Below, piece by piece: positions 7,961-16,108 of a stretch of DNA of 64,000 nt. The notes beneath the pieces were generated by a model. The model was given only the letters and a program-made list of their open reading frames with translations, did no database searches and was not told where the DNA came from. The DNA comes from Streptomyces dysideae (GTDB lineage Bacteria; Actinomycetota; Actinomycetes; Streptomycetales; Streptomycetaceae), in the NCBI RefSeq assembly GCF_001514305.1, contig NZ_KQ949081.1, positions 213,125-277,124 of the forward strand, written 5' to 3'. The position numbers were made by a program, and so were the translations under genes. Every line of letters begins with the position of its first letter. The stretch's first letter is position 1.

Positions 7961-8842
7961 TCAGGCGGCCGGTACGGGATCGGGCATACGGCAGTCGCGG
8001 CAGCGGCCGGGTGCGGGTGCGCGGAACGGGCGGTCGCAGCCGTCGCAGGTCTGGAACGGGTGGCGGACGGCCGGCAGTGGGGCGGCCGGGGCGCGGAACG
8101 GGGGCGGGGGTGGCAGCTGGGCGGTGAGGCGGTGGGCCAGGAGGGCTGCGGGCCGTCGTAGGCGCTCGGGTGGGAGGTCGCTGGTCAGGGCGTGGCGTAC
8201 GGCGGTGGGGCTGACGTCGCGCTCCAGCCAGGCGGCGACTCCGGGGGCGAGGTGGGCCGTGTCGCAGGCGGAGAGGAGGAGGTGGGGGTCGTGGCGGCGG
8301 AGGTCGGCGAGGAGGCCGGTGGCCGTCTGGAGGAGGGTGGGGGCCGGGTAGGCGGGTTGCGGTACGGCGGGGAGGGGCTTGCGGGGTGACGGGGTTCGCT
8401 TTCTCCGGGGCGCGTGTGGCGGTCGTACGGGGCCGTTGTCGTCGGCTTGGTGGCGGCCGGGCTGGTTGCAGGAGATCGTGCGGGTGATGATGCGGCCACT
8501 GGGGATGCGTTCGCGTTGTCGGCGCAGGTAGCCGTGGGTCTCCAGCTCGCGCAGGGCGGCGGCGATACGGGTCGTGCCCTCGGGGAAGCGGGCGGCGAGG
8601 GTCTTGATGTCGACGCGGGCGCCTGCGGGGAGGGACTGGATGTACACGCCCAGCCCGATCGCGAGGCCCGACAGCTCCGGGTGCTGGGCGAGGTGGTTGC
8701 CGATCACCGTGAAGCGGGTGGTGTGGCGGGTGTTGTCGTGGACCAAGCCGCCGCCGGAGTGAGCGTGCCGCCGGTTCGGGTGTTTGTTGGCGGCAAGGCG
8801 GGACTGGGCGTGCGGGGGCGCGCTAGGGTTCTGCGTATCCAT
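7961..8842 (-). CDS. Helix-turn-helix protein with C-terminal Cys pairs
   Basis: The protein has 293 residues from the ATG at 8842, preceded by AAGGAAGAAAG. Residues of roughly 50-120 hold a winged-helix-like segment (GLGVYIQSLPAGARVDIKTL, AALRELETHGYLRRQ). A Pro/Arg-rich linker, a second helical region (SPTAVRHALTSDLP) and a C-terminal CDGCDRPF...CRDC pair that may bind zinc follow. This type of protein recurs beside XRE/DUF397 clusters in Streptomyces, as here. It is probably DNA-binding; its target is unknown. Confidence 0.7.
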   Translation of the reverse strand: MDTQNPSAPPHAQSRLAANKHPNRRHAHSGGGLVHDNTRHTTRFTVIGNHLAQHPELSGLAIGLGVYIQSLPAGARVDIKTLAARFPEGTTRIAAALRELETHGYLRRQRERIPSGRIITRTISCNQPGRHQADDNGPVRPPHAPRRKRTPSPRKPLPAVPQPAYPAPTLLQTATGLLADLRRHDPHLLLSACDTAHLAPGVAAWLERDVSPTAVRHALTSDLPPERLRRPAALLAHRLTAQLPPPPPFRAPAAPLPAVRHPFQTCDGCDRPFRAPAPGRCRDCRMPDPVPAA

Positions 8843-8981
8843 CGGGAAGGGCTTTCTTCCTTGGTGGTCAGGCCCTCGCACTGGGATTGCCGTCCCGGCG
8901 GGGGCCGTCGTATGTCTGCGGTTGTGTTGCGGCGAGCGTAAGGCAGACAACCTGCCCCGAATCCAGCCGAGTTGGTGATGT

Positions 8982-9530
8982 TCACCCGCTTGGGTGAGTT
9001 TGCGCTGCGGGTGGGAGGGAGGGGTGGGGTTTGGTCGGGTTCTTTCCCTCTCGTGTTTCTTGGGGGAGATCGCTCGTGCCACCGGAGCATGGATTTCTGA
9101 GGATCGGTGAGAGGGCGATTTCGGCCCACACGGTCTTGCGCGGGGCGGGTCCTTCGGCGACTCCCCAGCGGTCGGCGAACGCGTCCACGAGGAGCAGGCC
9201 GCGGCCCGACTCCGCCTCAGGGACGGGGTGTTGGGGGTACGGCAGGAGGTCACCGCAGGTGTCCGTGACCTCGATGCGGAGGGTGTCGCCGACGACGTGG
9301 AGGAGCAGCAGGAAGTCCCGGCCGGGGATGCGGCCGTGTGTGACGGCGTTGGCCGCCAGTTCGGCCACGATGTGCGCCGCCGGGTCCAACGGCAGGCCCC
9401 AGCTGCGGAGTTGCTCGGTGGCCAGGAGGCGGGCGAGGCGGGCGCCGCGTGGGGTGGGGGACAGTTGCACGCTGAAGTTGTGGATGGGGTTGTGGAGTTG
9501 GGCGTCGGGGAGGGCGGTTCCTTGATTCAC
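8982..9530 (-). CDS. ATP-binding protein, SpoIIAB/anti-sigma kinase-like
   Basis: The protein has up to 182 residues. The GHKL ATPase fold is shown by the N-box IVAELAANAVTHG and by ESGRGLLLVDAFADRWG (G-box), with a short DTCGD motif between. These small HATPase_c_2 proteins usually act as serine kinases or anti-sigma factors and occur beside XRE-DUF5753 and DUF397 genes, as in the abaA/whiJ type loci of Streptomyces. The start is taken at GTG 9530. The C-terminal 40 residues look disordered. It is divergent from the XRE gene. Confidence 0.85.
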   Translation of the reverse strand: MNQGTALPDAQLHNPIHNFSVQLSPTPRGARLARLLATEQLRSWGLPLDPAAHIVAELAANAVTHGRIPGRDFLLLLHVVGDTLRIEVTDTCGDLLPYPQHPVPEAESGRGLLLVDAFADRWGVAEGPAPRKTVWAEIALSPILRNPCSGGTSDLPQETREGKNPTKPHPSLPPAAQTHPSG

Positions 9531-9592
9531 GTCACTCAGCGTGGCCCTGCGTGCCTACTGTGAACAGTGACTCAGCGGGTGCGTACGGTGAC

Positions 9593-9629
9593 TGTCCGGA
9601 GCTTGTCCGGTCGTGTCCGGGCTGTCGGG
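9593..9629. promoter_or_regulatory. Phased TGTCCGG repeats between divergent ATPase and XRE genes
   Basis: TGTCCGG occurs at 9593, 9604 and 9614, with a variant (TGTCGGG) at 9623. The spacing is about one helical turn, within the 155-base divergent promoter region. A short dyad, CTGTGAACAG, sits at about 9558. Both are candidate sites for the adjacent XRE regulator. Confidence 0.4.
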
Positions 9630-9685
9630 ACGGGCGTACGGGTAGGGCGCTGCTGCACTGCGGCGGTACGACGGAGGGGTAGGGC

Positions 9686-10564
9686 ATGACGACGGTCGAT
9701 GGCGACGGCGTGCGGCTCAAGACCGAGGCGGATGAGCCGGGTTGGGAGGTCGATCCGGACGACGAGTGGGGGGTCGCGGTCATCGCGACCGTCGGGCGGC
9801 AGCTGAAGCTGCGGCGGGAGGCGGTGGGGATGCGGGCCGCCGAGTTCGGGGACGCTGTCGGGTACGGCGAGGACATGGTCTACAAGATCGAGGGCGGGAA
9901 GAGGATCCCTCGGCAGGAGTATCTGGACAGGGCCGACGAGGTGTTGGGGGCCGGTGGGCTGATCTCGGCGACGTGGGAGGACGTGAAGAAGGTCCGGTAC
10001 CCGAAGAAGGTGCGGGAGCTGGGCAAGCTGGAGACCCAGGCGATCGAGATCGGCGTGTACGAGTGCAACATCATCGCCGGGCTGTTGCAGACGCCGGAGC
10101 ATGCTCGTGCCGTGATCGGGGCGGCGCAGCCGCCGTACTCGCCCGACGACGTAGAACGCATGGTGGCCGCCCGCCTGGCCCGGCAGTCGGTCTTCGAACG
10201 GGACCCGGCTCCTTCGATCCACTTCGTCCTGGAAGAGGCGGCGCTACGGCGTCCCATCGGAGGCACAATGGTGTGGCGGCGGCAGCTCGAACACCTGCTT
10301 GAGGTCGGGCGGTTGCACAACGTCGTACTTCAAGTGATGCCGTTGAGCTGCGAGGTCCACTCCGGTCTGGACGGAAGGATCGAGATGCTGAAGTTCCCGG
10401 ACGGCACGGCGGTGGGGCGCTCCGACGGGGCGTTCAACGGCCGCCCTACCTCAGACCCGAAGCAACTGCGCATCCTTGAGCTGCGGTATGGCACCATCCG
10501 GGCGCAGGCTCTCTCCCCAAGGGAGTCGCTGGCCCTCATCGAGCAACTGCTGGGAGAGACATGA
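9686..10564 (+). CDS. XRE-family regulator with DUF5753 (WhiJ-like)
   Basis: The protein has 292 residues. An N-terminal helix-turn-helix (RQLKLRREAVGMRAAEFGDA, then GYGEDMVYKIEGGKRIPRQE) is followed by the DUF5753/Scr1-type domain (AIEIGVYECNIIAGLLQTPE, HFVLEEAALRRPIGG, VMPLSCEVHSGLDGRIEML). WhiJ-type proteins of this design control development in Streptomyces together with small DUF397 partners. GGAGGGG at 9671-9677 supports the ATG at 9686. Its stop overlaps the DUF397 start by four bases, so the pair is translationally coupled. Confidence 0.92.
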   Translation: MTTVDGDGVRLKTEADEPGWEVDPDDEWGVAVIATVGRQLKLRREAVGMRAAEFGDAVGYGEDMVYKIEGGKRIPRQEYLDRADEVLGAGGLISATWEDVKKVRYPKKVRELGKLETQAIEIGVYECNIIAGLLQTPEHARAVIGAAQPPYSPDDVERMVAARLARQSVFERDPAPSIHFVLEEAALRRPIGGTMVWRRQLEHLLEVGRLHNVVLQVMPLSCEVHSGLDGRIEMLKFPDGTAVGRSDGAFNGRPTSDPKQLRILELRYGTIRAQALSPRESLALIEQLLGET

Positions 10565-10773
10565 TCCGCAAGACCGCCGCCGGGGATGCTTCCGAACTGG
10601 CGTGGTTCAAGAGCAGCTACAGCGGCGGCAACGATGGCGAGTCCTGCGTCGAGATCGCGGTAGCGCCCCGCACCATCCACGTCCGCGACTCCAAGTACCG
10701 CGACACCAGCCCCCGTTTCACCATCACGCCGGGAGCCTGGACGGAGTTCCTGGCGTACGCCTCCGAGCGCTGA
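10561..10773 (+). CDS. DUF397 (BldB-like) small protein
   Basis: The 70-residue protein carries the DUF397 core WFKSSYSGGNDGESCVEIA and VRDSK. BldB belongs to this family. Members are small partners of XRE-DUF5753 regulators and are sometimes described as antitoxin-like. It is coupled to the XRE gene by an ATGA overlap. The last 50 bases overlap the minus-strand hydrolase-derived frame, probably because that frame has lost its original stop. Confidence 0.92.
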   Translation: MIRKTAAGDASELAWFKSSYSGGNDGESCVEIAVAPRTIHVRDSKYRDTSPRFTITPGAWTEFLAYASER

Positions 10774-11634
10774 TCTTCTGCCAGAAGGCGATGAGCGCGC
10801 GGGCCGTCTCGGCGGGGCGCTCCACGTTGGGGGAGTGGTCGGCGCCTTCGATGATCGTTCGGTCGGCGGCGAGGCGGGTGGCCATGGTGTTCTGCCAGGG
10901 GACGGGCCAGGCGTAGTCGTCGCTCCCGGAGAGGACCAGTTTGGGGAGCGGCACTGCGGCCAGTTCGGCGACCCGGTCCGGTTCCGTGACGAGTTGGCGG
11001 CCGGTCGTGGTCAGCTGCTCAGGAACGGTGTTCAGCCACCGGCGGTGGAGGAAGTCCGCGACCTCGGCGGGGAGTTCGTGCTGTGCGTACGCCTCCTCGT
11101 CCGCCGGGCCGGGGCTCTCGTGCTGGCCGCGTCCGTCGACCGCCACAGCGCGGAAGCCCGCCTCGCTCAGCGGCTGGAGCAGCGGCAGGAAGTCCTCCTT
11201 GCTGCCTATGGTCAGGACGTAGGCGGTCGCGTCGGGGTCGTCCGCCGCGCGGGCCCAGTACAGGGCGCGGTCGAAGTGGCGGCGAGCGGCAGCGTGCCGT
11301 CCGGTGTCGAGCGCGGCCCATCCGGCCAGACGGGCCAGTTCGGCGCAGACCGCGCACAGCTCGCGTTCGCGGCTCGCGGTGAGCGGCCGGCCGAACAGCG
11401 GGAGGGCCCACTGGTCGAGCAGGTGGGCCGCCGCCTGCGCCTGGGCGCTGCCGCCGCCGTGGCGCGAGTCGCCGTGCCGGACCACCGCGACGGCGCGGTG
11501 CAGGGCCGCGATCTCCTCCCGGCCGACCGGCGGCGGTTCTCCCTGCCGCAGGGGCGGCTGTTCGGGGGCAGGACGGCGGCGAGGGCGCCGCCGCCCGCCA
11601 TGGACACGAGTATGCGACGGTTCAGACGGTTCAT
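10724..11634 (-). pseudogene. Broken chimera: regulator TPR segment fused to alpha/beta-hydrolase C-terminus
   Basis: Reading down the minus strand from 11634, MNRLNRRILVSMAGGGALAA continues, after a one-base frameshift near 11570, as EEIAALHRAVAVVRHGDSRH. It then becomes the helical repeat region typical of Streptomyces XRE/TPR regulators (HFDRALYWARAADDPDATAY). At about 11215 it changes abruptly to an alpha/beta-hydrolase: LPLLQPLSEAGFRAVAVDGR, KLVLSGSDDYAWPVPW and EGADHSPNVERPAETA with the catalytic histidine. The nucleophile elbow of the hydrolase and the regulator's HTH are missing. It appears to be two gene fragments joined by deletion. Confidence 0.7.
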
Positions 11635-11712
11635 GGGAGCGACCTCCAGGTGTCGGCCGTCGGGCGCACGGGGGGTACCTTCGTCCTCACGCCGATGATG
11701 GAGAGTGTGAAC

Positions 11713-14700
11713 GTGAGCAAGTTCGTGCGGCCCGCTGCTGAAGGTGCCGACCCCTTCGGCACGGCCCGTCTGCGGCGCGGCGTCATCGACGCCTGGGCGA
11801 CCAGCCCCGCCCGTTTCCGCGAGGACGCCAACGCCGAGGAAGATCTCGTCCTCGGGGGATATCGGGACCGGCTCGTCGTCGAGCTTGCTCAGAACGCCGC
11901 CGACGCTGCCGCCAGGGCTGGGGTGCCCGGAAGGCTTCGGCTCACCCTCCGCGACGGCGTCCTCGTCGCCGCCAACACCGGCGCCCCCCTCGACGCGGCC
12001 GGCGTCGAGTCGCTGTCCACCCTGCGGGCCTCCGCCAAGCGCGACACCCACGACAGCGCGGTCGGCCGCTTCGGCGTCGGGTTCGCCGCCGTCCTCTCCG
12101 TCACCGACGAGCCCGCCGTCGTCGGCCGGCACGGCGGTGTCCGCTGGTCCCTCGCCGAGGCCCGCGAGCTGGCCTCCGACACCGCCCGGCACAGCCCCGG
12201 CCTCGGTGACGAGATCCGCCGGCGTGACGGGCACGTGCCGCTGCTCCGGCTGCCGTTCGCCGCCGAGGGCACCGCCCCCGACCCGTACGACACGGCCGTC
12301 ATCCTCCCCCTGCGCGACGCCGCCGCCGCCGATCTCGCCGAACGCCTGCTGCACGCCGTCGACGACGCCCTGCTCCTCGCCCTGCCCGGGCTCGAGGAGG
12401 TCGTGATCGAGACCGGTTCCGTCCGTACTCTGCGCCGTTCCACGGACGGCGACCTCACCGTCGTTGAGGACTCGCGGGACGGCGCCACCCGCTGGCGTAC
12501 CGTCTCCGCGGCCGGCCCCCTCACGCCCGACCTCCTCGCCGACCGCCCCGTGGAGGAGCGGCTGCGCCCCCACTGGTCGGTGACATGGGCTGTCCCCGCC
12601 GACTCCGACGGCACCCCGGCCCACCCCCGCACCGCGCCCGTCGTGCACGCGCCCACCCCGAGCGACGAGGCCCTCGGCGTCCCCGCCCTCCTCATCGCCT
12701 CCTTCCCCCTCGACACCACCCGCCGGCACGCCGCCCCCGGCCCGCTCACCGACTACCTCGTCGAGCGCGCGGCCGACGCCTACGCCGAACTCCTCGCCGG
12801 CTGGCGCCCGGTGACCGCCGGCATCATCGGCCTCGTCCCCGGCCCGCTGGGCAAGGGCGAGCTGGACGGGTCCCTGCGTCAGGCGATCCTCGCCCGGCTG
12901 CCCCGGACTGCGTTTCTCCCGCCCGCCCACCCGGCCTTCCTGCCCCCCGCCGTCGAGCCCCAGGGCGACGAACACGACGAACACGACGACCTTCCCGAGT
13001 CCCTGCGCCCCCGGGACGCCGAGATCGTCGAGGGCGCGGGTGCCGACACCGTCCGGGTCCTCGCCGAGGTGCTGCCCACGCTGCTGCCCGCCGGGCTCGA
13101 ACGCCGGGTGGAACTCCGTACGCTGGGCGTCGCCCGCGTCCCGCTCACCGACGCCGTCGACCGGCTCGCCGGGCTGGAGAAGGCGCCGGACTGGTGGCGT
13201 CGGCTCTACGACAGCCTCGCCGGGGTCGATCCGGACCGGCTCTCCGGGCTGCCCGTCCCGCTCGCCGACGGGCGTACGACCATCGGGCCCCGCCAGGTCC
13301 TCCTGCCCACCCCGGACGACGGCGCCCGTATCGACGCGGAGGTGCTCGCCCGGCTCGGCCTCAAGGTCGCCCACCCGGACGCCACGCACCCCCTCCTGGA
13401 GAAGCTCGGCGCCCTCCCGGCCACCCCGCGCGCCGTCCTCACCACCCCGCAGGTACGGGCCGCCGTCGCCGCGTCCCTCGACGACGAGGGCGGCGTGAGC
13501 TGGGAGGAGGACGCTCCCGACGCCGAGGAGCTGGCGGACGCCGTCCTCGCCCTCGTACGCGGGGCGGGCCTCGAACCCGGTGACGAGCCCTGGCTCGGCG
13601 CCCTCGCGCTGCCCGACGAGGAGGGAGAGCTGGTCCCGGCGGGCGAGCTGGTCCTCCCCGGTAGCCCCTTCGCCCAGGTCATGCGGGAGGACGAACTCGC
13701 CTTCGTCGACGCCGACCTGGCCGAGAAGTGGGGCGAGCAGCCGCTGGCGGCCTGTGGCGTCCTGGCCAACTTCGCTCTCGTCCGCGCCACCGACGTGGTC
13801 CTCGACCCCGACGAACTGGAGCCCCGCGAGGGCGACTTCGCCGAACCCGACGACGCCGGGCTGCTCGACGCCGTGGACGTGTGGTGCGAGGACATCCTCG
13901 ACCGCTTCCCGGACACGCCCGTACCGCCGGTCGCCACCGAGCTGGTCGCCGTACGCGACCTGGACCTGGTGGACGAGGACAAGTGGCCGCAGGCGCTCGC
14001 CCTGCTGTCCGTGCCGCCCTTGCGGGACGCGCTCGTCCAGCCGGTGCGGATCCTGCTGCCCGACGGCACGCACGAGGTCGTACGGCCCTACACGGCCTGG
14101 TGGCTGCGCGGAAACCCGGTCCTCGACGGCCGCCGCCCCGCCGGTCTCCTCGCCTCCGGCGGTGACCCGCTCCTGCGCGGCCTCTATGAGGAGGCCGACG
14201 CGACCGGCTTCGACGACGAGCAGGTCCTGCGGGCGCTGGGCGTACGGACGTCCGTGGCCGCGCTGCTCGACGAGCCGGGCGGCGCCGCCGAACTGCTGGA
14301 CCGCCTCGCCGACCCCGACCGCGATGTCACGTCCGCCCAACTGCACGCCCTGTACGGGGCGTTGGCCGACCTGGACCCCGAGCAGGTGACCCTGCCGGAC
14401 GAGCTGCGGGCGGTCGTCGACGGGCGCGTCGAGGTCGTGGACGCGGCCGACGCGGTGGTCGTCGACTCGCCTGACCTGCTGCCCTTCACCGACGGCGTCC
14501 CCCTGCTGCCGGTCCGCCCGGCACGGGCCGCCGAGCTGGCCGAACTGTTCCAGGTGCGGCGGCTGAGCGAGTCCGTCACGGGGTCGGTGGACTCCGAGGG
14601 CGCCGAACACGACGTACCCGAGCCGGTCCGGGTCCTGCTCGGCCCCCGCACCCCGTCGTCGTACGTCGAACACGACGAGCTCGTCGTCGACGGCGTGGAG

Positions 14701-14871
14701 ATCGACTGGCGGGCCACGAACGACGGCGTCCTGCACGCCTCGACCCTGGAAGGTGTCGCCGCGGGACTGGCGTGGGCGGCGGGGCAGTGGCCGCGGCGTT
14801 TCGAGGTGGCGGCCCTGCTGGAGGACCCGTCGCGGACGGCGGAACTGGCGCGGGACCGCTGGTTCGACTGA
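11713..14871 (+). CDS. Large GHKL (Hsp90/sacsin-like) ATPase
   Basis: The protein has 1052 residues from GTG 11713, chosen because GGAGAG at 11700-11705 lies seven bases upstream; ATGs at 11695/11698 lack one. The N-terminal 250 residues form a GHKL ATP-binding domain: E57, N61 and D64 in VVELAQNAADAA, then ANTGAPLDAAG and the glycine box GRFGVGFAAVLSV. This is the arrangement of sacsin and Hsp90 N-domains. The remaining 800 residues show no second domain I recognise and are very acidic. It is cytoplasmic. Streptomyces annotations call it a molecular chaperone; its substrate is unknown. An intrinsic terminator follows. Confidence 0.85.
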   Translation: MSKFVRPAAEGADPFGTARLRRGVIDAWATSPARFREDANAEEDLVLGGYRDRLVVELAQNAADAAARAGVPGRLRLTLRDGVLVAANTGAPLDAAGVESLSTLRASAKRDTHDSAVGRFGVGFAAVLSVTDEPAVVGRHGGVRWSLAEARELASDTARHSPGLGDEIRRRDGHVPLLRLPFAAEGTAPDPYDTAVILPLRDAAAADLAERLLHAVDDALLLALPGLEEVVIETGSVRTLRRSTDGDLTVVEDSRDGATRWRTVSAAGPLTPDLLADRPVEERLRPHWSVTWAVPADSDGTPAHPRTAPVVHAPTPSDEALGVPALLIASFPLDTTRRHAAPGPLTDYLVERAADAYAELLAGWRPVTAGIIGLVPGPLGKGELDGSLRQAILARLPRTAFLPPAHPAFLPPAVEPQGDEHDEHDDLPESLRPRDAEIVEGAGADTVRVLAEVLPTLLPAGLERRVELRTLGVARVPLTDAVDRLAGLEKAPDWWRRLYDSLAGVDPDRLSGLPVPLADGRTTIGPRQVLLPTPDDGARIDAEVLARLGLKVAHPDATHPLLEKLGALPATPRAVLTTPQVRAAVAASLDDEGGVSWEEDAPDAEELADAVLALVRGAGLEPGDEPWLGALALPDEEGELVPAGELVLPGSPFAQVMREDELAFVDADLAEKWGEQPLAACGVLANFALVRATDVVLDPDELEPREGDFAEPDDAGLLDAVDVWCEDILDRFPDTPVPPVATELVAVRDLDLVDEDKWPQALALLSVPPLRDALVQPVRILLPDGTHEVVRPYTAWWLRGNPVLDGRRPAGLLASGGDPLLRGLYEEADATGFDDEQVLRALGVRTSVAALLDEPGGAAELLDRLADPDRDVTSAQLHALYGALADLDPEQVTLPDELRAVVDGRVEVVDAADAVVVDSPDLLPFTDGVPLLPVRPARAAELAELFQVRRLSESVTGSVDSEGAEHDVPEPVRVLLGPRTPSSYVEHDELVVDGVEIDWRATNDGVLHASTLEGVAAGLAWAAGQWPRRFEVAALLEDPSRTAELARDRWFD

Positions 14872-14880
14872 GTCCGGACT

Positions 14881-14921
14881 GCCCGGTCCCGGACTTGTGT
14901 CGGGGCCGGGCGCAATTTTTT
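14881..14921 (+). terminator. Intrinsic terminator with T6 run
   Basis: GCCCGGTCCCGGAC folds on GTCGGGGCCGGGC with small mismatches. Six Ts follow at 14916-14921, ten bases after the ATPase stop. Confidence 0.75.
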
Positions 14922-14955
14922 CACCAGCCGTACAACCGTTCCCCCTTGTCGTGAA

Positions 14956-15008
14956 TCTGATCACCTGAGTCAGCAGACTCCTAGATCACTTCTCCCCCAG
15001 GGGAACGC
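14956..15008 (+). promoter_or_regulatory. Conserved 53-bp leader upstream of first secreted paralog
   Basis: The 53 bases before the ATG at 15009 are nearly the same as those at 16056-16108 before the second paralog. Shared elements are TCTGATCAC, TGAGTCA, CAGACTCCT, GATCAC and CCAGGGGAACGC, at identical spacing. TGATCA is itself a palindrome. The leader may combine the promoter, an operator and the ribosome binding site (GGGGAA). Confidence 0.6.
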
Positions 15009-15941
15009 ATGCGCATTCGAGCCACTGTGGCCGCCGTCTCCGGCGCCCTGGCCCTTTCCGCCCTCGTCGTGCCGGCCGCGCAGGCCACCGACGGTCCCTC
15101 GTACAGCAAGGACGACGTCCTCGCGGCCGTGGAAGCCGCCCGGGACGCGGCTTCGGGCGACACCGCCCGCAGCACCTTCGCCACCCAGGACACGGGCACC
15201 CCGTACGCGCTGGACCTCTCCTTCTCCAACGTGAAGGTCAACAGCGGCAAGCCGATCGTCGCCGGCATCAGCAACCAGGTCACCGTCCCGGTCACCTACA
15301 CCGTCACGCACGCCGCGGACATCGACCTCAACGCCCCCGACTTCGTGCTGGACGTCGAGATCTACCGCGGCACCTACGACGCGCCGGTCAACATCCTCTA
15401 CGGCGACGACTGGCCGGTCTGCGCCGACACCTCGGCGACCACCGCCACCTGCAAGGGCACCATCGACGTCTACCCGGCCTTCGAGCTGACCAACGCCGAC
15501 GCCACCACCTGGAAGGCGATCGGCTACGCGATCGACTTCAACGACGAGGACCTGGACGACGACGTCAACTGGGACAACATCGGTTACGTCGACCAGGACG
15601 CGCTGGCCACCACCAAGCTGCAGCGCTACTCCAAGCTGACGGTCAACGCCTCCCCGGAGCCGGTGAAGAAGGGCCGGACCATCACGGTCACCGGCAAGCT
15701 CACCCGCGCCAACTGGGAGACGCACAGCTACAAGGGCTACACGAACCAGTCGGTGAAGCTGCAGTTCCGCAAGAAGGGCACCACCACCTACACCACGCTG
15801 AAGACCATCAAGACGAACTCGACGGGCAACCTGAGCACCACCGTCACCGCGTCGACCGACGGCTACTTCCGCTACTACTTCACGGGCACCTCCACGACCC
15901 CGGCGGTCAAGGCCGCGGGTGACTTCGTCGACGTGCAGTAA
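15009..15941 (+). CDS. Secreted protein, paralog 1 of a tandem pair
   Basis: The 310-residue protein has a signal peptide (MRIRATVAAVSGALALSALV, cleaved after AQA). The mature part has two beta-rich regions. The first (about residues 55-205) includes the acidic stretch NDEDLDDDVNWDN and two cysteines. The second is an Ig-like module (KLTVNASPEPVKKGRTITVT to the C-terminal VKAAGDFVDVQ). Such proteins are annotated as calcium-binding in Streptomyces; that is plausible from the acidic loops but unproven. It is followed by a hairpin and then its paralog. Confidence 0.75.
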   Translation: MRIRATVAAVSGALALSALVVPAAQATDGPSYSKDDVLAAVEAARDAASGDTARSTFATQDTGTPYALDLSFSNVKVNSGKPIVAGISNQVTVPVTYTVTHAADIDLNAPDFVLDVEIYRGTYDAPVNILYGDDWPVCADTSATTATCKGTIDVYPAFELTNADATTWKAIGYAIDFNDEDLDDDVNWDNIGYVDQDALATTKLQRYSKLTVNASPEPVKKGRTITVTGKLTRANWETHSYKGYTNQSVKLQFRKKGTTTYTTLKTIKTNSTGNLSTTVTASTDGYFRYYFTGTSTTPAVKAAGDFVDVQ

Positions 15942-15963
15942 GTGACACGTTCGTAGGCGGGCA

Positions 15964-16004
15964 TCGCCGCGAACTCTCCGGTGTTATCGGGGAGTTCGTG
16001 GCGA
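15964..16004 (+). terminator. Hairpin between the tandem paralogs
   Basis: TCGCCGCGAACTC pairs with GAGTTCGTGGCGA (13 bp, one G-T) around a 15-base loop, 20 bases after the first paralog's stop. The second copy is therefore probably transcribed from its own promoter. Confidence 0.65.
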
Positions 16005-16055
16005 AGCTCACGAAAAACCCACGTCCGACACACAACCAACCCCACCCGACGCGCA

Positions 16056-16108
16056 TCTGATCACGTGAGTCAACAGACTCCTCGATCACGTCTCCACCAG
16101 GGGAACGC
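16056..16108 (+). promoter_or_regulatory. Conserved 53-bp leader upstream of second secreted paralog
   Basis: This is the counterpart of 14956-15008, with the same motif order and the same distance to the ATG. About 15% of positions differ, fewer than in the bodies of the genes, which suggests selection on the leader or gene conversion. Confidence 0.6.

Noticed and set aside
11212..14964. Open minus-strand frame of 1250 codons opposite the GHKL ATPase gene
   Set aside because: It is the antisense of a strongly biased coding sequence. The translation is low-complexity (Gly/Arg/Val/Glu-rich) with no domain, while the plus strand has clear ATPase motifs.
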